Assembly (NCBI GenBank): GCA_022575985.1
Contig: JAKSXM010000247.1
Span: 1,449,501-1,513,500, forward strand
Length of the DNA: 64,000 nucleotides
Source: Anagrus nilaparvatae
Lineage: Eukaryota > Arthropoda > Insecta > Hymenoptera > Mymaridae
Reading direction: 5' to 3'
Position 1 is the first letter of the stretch; every line of letters begins with the position of its first letter. Positions 59,494 through 64,000 of this stretch are shown here, in pieces. Below the pieces are notes generated by a model. It was not told the DNA's origin and did no database searches. It saw only the letters and a list, made by a program, of their open reading frames with translations. A program made the position numbers and the translations under genes.

Positions 59494-62400
59494 TATATAT
59501 TATTTTTTTTTAATTTTTTGCAATTTTTAGAAAATATTTCATCGCACCTTTTGATGAAAAAAAAATTTTAAATAAAATATACTGTGAATCTACTTGTTTA
59601 ATTCTGGCCAAAATGTTTTGAAAAATGTTTAAACTATATAATAAAACATTACATCTGTAGATGCGACATATAAAATATGAAAACTCATTCGAGTATCGAG
59701 TATTTCGTCATCCTATTATAAAATTCGGCTGTCCAAAAAAAATGCTATTCTGTATCAGATTTTTGTAATACTCAAAATAAAGAGACTATTTACATGATTT
59801 ACACTATAGTTAAATTTACATTTACAAAAGAAAAATTTATTTCGAAGGATGAAAAAGGTTCTGGTCCAAGGCACGTAGCACCGAGGGACAGTAATCAATA
59901 TTTACATTCAGATACGATATATATTTTTTTCTTGAGATAAATTTTGAAAATAAAACTAATATTGGTTTTTATTTATGATAATATATAAAAACTCATTCGA
60001 GTATTTCATCATTCTATTGTAAAATTTCGCCGTCCAGGACAAAAGAAAAATTTATTTCGAGGAATAGTAATATTAGTATTTGCATTCAGATGCTTGAGGT
60101 AAATTTTGAAACTATGATTTGAGGGGGTTGGCGCGCTTCAGTGCGCAGGGGCTTGCCTCCTAGTAAATTAAAAAAGCCTTTGAAATAAATTAAAAAAGAA
60201 AAAAATCCAAGATAATAATTACAAGTATCGCTATCCTCTGATGTAGTATGAACATGCCGTGTTCGATTTGAACATCTTCCTGCTTTCCTTCGTCCAGTTT
60301 TGGTTGATACTACTCGTGAATTACGATGATTATTTTTTGCCTCACAAGATGAACTACTTCCAAAACTATCATTTAATTTTCTAGCTGGGAATATAACAGA
60401 TGTAAATTCAGTTGGTCCAGTTTTAAGTCTTGATACAGAACGTTTTATCGCACGTCTCAGTAAACAGGGACGTCGTGATGACCTTCGCCTTTGTGGACGT
60501 TTGCGTTTTCTCATTATGCTTGCCGATCTTTGATAAAGTTCATCTTGGGTTAAAGTTGCAGCTAGTTTCATTAAAAATTCTTTATATAATGGTTTTAATT
60601 CATTAAAAGACATTCCTTCAGGATCTAAAATTAAAAAAAGAAAATAATTTATTTTCTAGTCTTATTAACTCATAATTATGAAAGATAAAAAATATTATAA
60701 ATTGAAATAGCTCATTCAGGTAGATAAAATTTAAGGAATTTTCTTTAAAATAAATTACATTAACAAATTAAGTTCCCGGAATTGACCGATAAATACCTTA
60801 TGATACGAAGTTTGAAAGTAAATGTATGCATTACATGTGCGTTTTGAAAGTGATTTTAGTTTTTTTTTAAATCTAATAATATCATGTTAGTATGGTCAAT
60901 GTAAATTGATTCCGATTTCAATAGAATGAGATAGATTTGTTTATCGATAAATTCTTTTTGTAAGGTATGTAGGGTACATAAATCCTTCAAGACATTTTTT
61001 GATAAAATTTTTTTGCTCAAACAATAAAAGTATAATTTACTTAGGAAATTTAAAGAAACTTTAAAAATAAAAAAAATTTTATGGGTATTAAAATTTGTCG
61101 AATTATTCTTTAATAAGGAATTTATAAAGTTCTTTCAAATATTTATCTGCAAGATATTTTAAATTAAAAATTTTTGAAACTGAAATTGAACAGAGCAAGA
61201 TTTTATTTACAAAGAGAACTTTAGTGTTTAAAATAAAATAAGTACAAAATTTGTTATAAGTAGGAACAATTTTGTTTTTTCAAAAACCCTCTTAATGATA
61301 CCCTCCGTTTTCATTATTTAAATTTCGAAAAATTTGATAAGCTTTAAGCTAGCAATCTTAATGTTACTTTATAATCTATAAAAATTATAGTTGATTTGTG
61401 CATGTTCACTTGAACATGCTCACTTATATATAACAGTTTTAACATATACTCCCTAAATATTTTTAGTCCATAAACCTAAAGTATTCTAAGTCCCTAATTC
61501 AAAATTATCCTAAATCCTTACAAACAAATTATTCCAAGTCTATTTGACCCCCCCACCCTCTAAAATGTTCAATTTTTCGGCCCCCTCCCCCCACTGAAGG
61601 AAAATATTTCGGGTACTCGCGGGTACTCCTCCCTATGAACATGTTCCATGTTAAAAAAAATTCAGCCTTAGTATTTTTTAATTTGAAAACATCCCAGTAA
61701 CCCCATGTTTTCCAACCAAAACAGCGTTACCTTATATGTATGCCTTTAAATTCTTAATTAAGATTTATAAAACCTGTATAAGTATATTAAACTTTGAAAA
61801 TGTGACAGAAAATTATTAATTAGTTATGTTAGGCTAAAATATAATTTTAATTTAAGAGCTATTTTAAAAAAATAAAATTTTAAAAATAGCATAAAAGTTA
61901 AAATTTATTTGAAAAAAAGATAAAACTAATTTGGTAAACAGAGGATATTGCAAATATTTTTTTTTTTTAATAATTAGGAACTAAAAAACTCTGAACTTCT
62001 TTTCTCAATAATTTTAATTATTTAAAGCAGCTTACTTTTACAGAAATTTTACTTTAATCAAAAATTTAACTACTGTTCATTGAATGATCTAGCACATTAT
62101 AAAATCAATTACACACACTTACAGTACAACAGTTTTTAATTTTATTCTAGAATGCAAAAATTAAAAGTTTAATTACTTACTCATAGTTATATACCATTAT
62201 TTACAAAAATCTCCACGTTTAATGGCCAATTAGCTTTATAAAATGATTACATAAAATTTAAAAAAAGTCAGGTCAAACGCATTTGTAACTTGAATTTTTA
62301 AACTACTTATTTAAAAAAAAAAATTACACGTATTAACTTTGTTATTTAAAATTTCTTTTACAAACTTTACATTAATAAAATGTAGAATTTAATGATAAAA

Positions 62401-64000
62401 GGAATTTGGTAATTGCAAAAAATTATATATGTTTTTATGTGAATTTTATAACGTGTGTTGTAATAAATAAAAACAAGTCCTGGAATTTAGAAAATTTTAT
62501 ACCTTTTTTTCCTCTGAAAAATTTTTTACAGGATTCATTTGGTATACTAAACGCATTTTTATAAAAAGTAAAATAAAAAATAAAAAAAGAATTGTTTTTT
62601 GCAAGGTTTTTTGTGTAAATATTATCCATCGAAATTTCGATTAAAAAATAAATATTATAATTAAAAAAAAAAATATTACTTTCATTTACATTTATTTATG
62701 TGTTGACCTATACACGTGCAATAATTTTTGAATTTTTCCAAGTTCAAGATAGTAGATAGGCATATATAAACAAAAGTGCATACATATGCTCCACCTACTC
62801 ATGAACCATGAAAATGACTCATTTTATGCCGGACCTTTCCCCGCACAAAAATTTTAATGTCTAGACTTTTTTGCGTGATTATTGAAAAAAAAAAAATTTT
62901 ATTTTTCACTTGATTTATTATTTTTCATTACTTTTTACAAATTAAGATAAGCAATTTAATTGCATTTTTTTCTCTAAATATATTTGCATTTAATTGTGGT
63001 AAATTTAGCATACATAATTAGATATTTTTTTAAATACTTTAACTTAAAGTATCATTACTGATAAGGAAAATTATAAATGACAAAATTATTATGCATGAGC
63101 TTTTAATTAACCTGTTTGTTAATCAAGACTTTCACTTTAATAAAGAAATAGTCGAAGAAAATAATTTTTATTTTTATTCAAATCATTGTAATTCAACAAC
63201 ATTTTATTTACAAATACTCAATGCCAAAAAAAGTAATTCAACAATCTTCTTCCTGTTTAATTAGTTATTGAAATTTGGAAATTAATTTTTTTATTTTAAA
63301 ATTTGTTGGTTGTCAAGTAATTTTTTTAATTTTTAAAATGTTATAATAATTATAAATAACATGTTGACTTTAATGAATTAAATCTATGCTTAACTATTTT
63401 TATTAATGATGGTAGATTTTAACAAGTACTCTTGTGACTTGTAAAGATATTATCATATTTTAGAACTTGTTTGAATTGTAATTAAGTGTTTGGGACTGAA
63501 TAGCTTATATTTTCAATAGCCTTAAAAATGTAAAACCAAGTTTTATGGCTTTGACATTGACTCTGATAAAAAATTTCGAACAATGTCTAACAATTTACAA
63601 TTCTAACGTGCAAAGAATTTTTTTTTTGGTAATTTATTCAAGAAAAAAAGAATTACCTATGATAGCAGAAAGTATCTCATCAACATTGGTAAGTCCTTCC
63701 TGGTTTCTAAATTCATCAAAGAGTTCAGTAAATCCAAGTGGTGTCCTCCCCTCGTATCCGGTTCTTTTCCCAGTGTTTAAAAAACTGCCTCTTCTGGGCA
63801 ACTCAACTCTTGTCAAGGGATCACCTCTGTCTAAGTCTATATCACTTTGTGATCTTTTGACTCTTGCTGCTTCGATTCTGTTATAAATTTCATTTGTCCT
63901 AGAAACTGGAGGTTCACTACCTGCTCGGCTTTTACGTCGGCTGTGAATATCAACAGCATACTTCTGTGGATAATTTATGAAATCTGGAGGCTTACGAATG
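57714..64000 (-). CDS. Cys/Ser/Arg-rich protein, not recognised, 5' end outside window
   Basis: Minus-strand exons: 64000-63657 (continues beyond the edge), 60624-60223, 58506-58127 and 58067-57714 with TAA at 57716-57714; phases agree, giving at least 492 residues. Order: a basic/acidic start with KRSQSDIDLDRGDPLTR and RTPLGFTELFDEFRNQEG; a short helical piece (FNELKPLYKEFLMKLAATL); an Arg-rich block (KRKRPQRRRSSRRPCLLRR); a Cys cluster (YVSCSECSYDSESCTC, RCYCS, LVCSCDTDSCSES, KCYCARKP); then a Ser-rich region and a final exon with RDPQGRIIYVGGTERDKK. No signal peptide or membrane span is seen. The CxC motifs suggest metal binding, or a disordered Cys-rich linker. I do not know the family. 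The last exon has no ATG and is easily missed by ORF calling. Confidence 0.82.
58507..60222. other. Intron with repeats
   Basis: Holds a T31 tract at 59461-59491, two related segments at about 59681-59960 and 59985-60116 (ACTCATTCGAGTAT, AAAGAAAAATTTATTTCGA, CATTCAGATxC blocks in both), and the GC-rich island at 60117-60165. No exon. Confidence 0.6.
60117..60165 (-). repeat. GC-rich double-hairpin island, copy 2
   Basis: On the minus strand: ACTAGGAGGCAAGCCCCTGC, then GCACTGAAGCGCGCCAACCC. It aligns with 1899-1952 in order (CTAGG, hairpin, TGCGC, GCGCGCCAACCCCC), with mismatches that weaken the first hairpin. Confidence 0.6.
60625..63656. other. 3-kb intron of the minus-strand gene
   Basis: AT-rich. 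The only identified content is hairpin-ended element copy 3 (61400-61652). The ORF at 62435-62629 has no support. Confidence 0.5.
61400..61652. mobile_element. Hairpin-ended repeat element, copy 3
   Basis: Ends with a perfect AACATGTTCCATGTT hairpin (61638-61652), preceded by GTACTCCTCCCTAT, the complement of the ATAGGGAGGGGGTAC beside the hairpin of copy 1. The interior has CTAAGTCCCTAATTC-like units and a C-rich TTTGACCCCCC stretch. Confidence 0.7.

Overview
This 64-kb window is AT-rich nuclear DNA of an arthropod, most probably an insect. The genes have short GT-AG introns. The mobile elements (CR1/Jockey-group LINE, BEL/Pao, copia, gypsy, Polinton/Maverick, many inverted-repeat elements) are typical of insect genomes. 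The species cannot be named from the sequence alone. I saw no rRNA, tRNA or CRISPR array.

Left part (1-41 kb): a transposon graveyard with few host exons. A LINE ORF2 on the minus strand (about 2.8-12.06 kb) is broken by two insertions. One is a 0.5-kb element with a G-rich minisatellite. The other is a 6.3-kb palindromic foldback element whose core is a ~176-bp satellite that runs in one direction and then flips. At 12.9-18.2 kb two inverted copies of a ~300-bp sequence enclose a two-exon CCCH zinc-finger ORF and an orphan leucine-rich-repeat terminal exon. The right copy holds a 1.39-kb foldback, and the left copy preserves the matching empty site. From 18.2 to 33.3 kb lie scattered Polinton parts: protease, small structural proteins, integrase and DNA polymerase B. 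A BEL/Pao element (itself split by a 1.68-kb LTR-like insertion), a gypsy gag and a LINE tail interrupt them. An unrecognised decayed gene (34.2-36.2 kb) and an internally deleted copia element (36.7-40.6 kb) follow.

Right part (41.5-64 kb): four host genes in alternating orientation. They are a FANCJ/BRIP1-type DNA helicase (plus strand, 16 exons, 5' end not found), a CCDC86/Cgr1-type rRNA-processing protein (minus), an HGH1-type eEF2-folding factor (plus), and an unrecognised Cys/Ser/Arg-rich protein (minus, running off the right edge). The 3' ends converge within 155 and 195 bp. CCDC86 and HGH1 share a 435-bp divergent promoter with two CACGTG boxes, consistent with co-regulated ribosome/translation genes. 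The long helicase introns hold several distinct terminal-inverted-repeat elements, one with a clean 8-bp target duplication.

The most unusual content is structural: nested foldback elements with readable empty sites, a satellite amplified inside a mobile palindrome, and host gene pieces trapped between inverted repeats.
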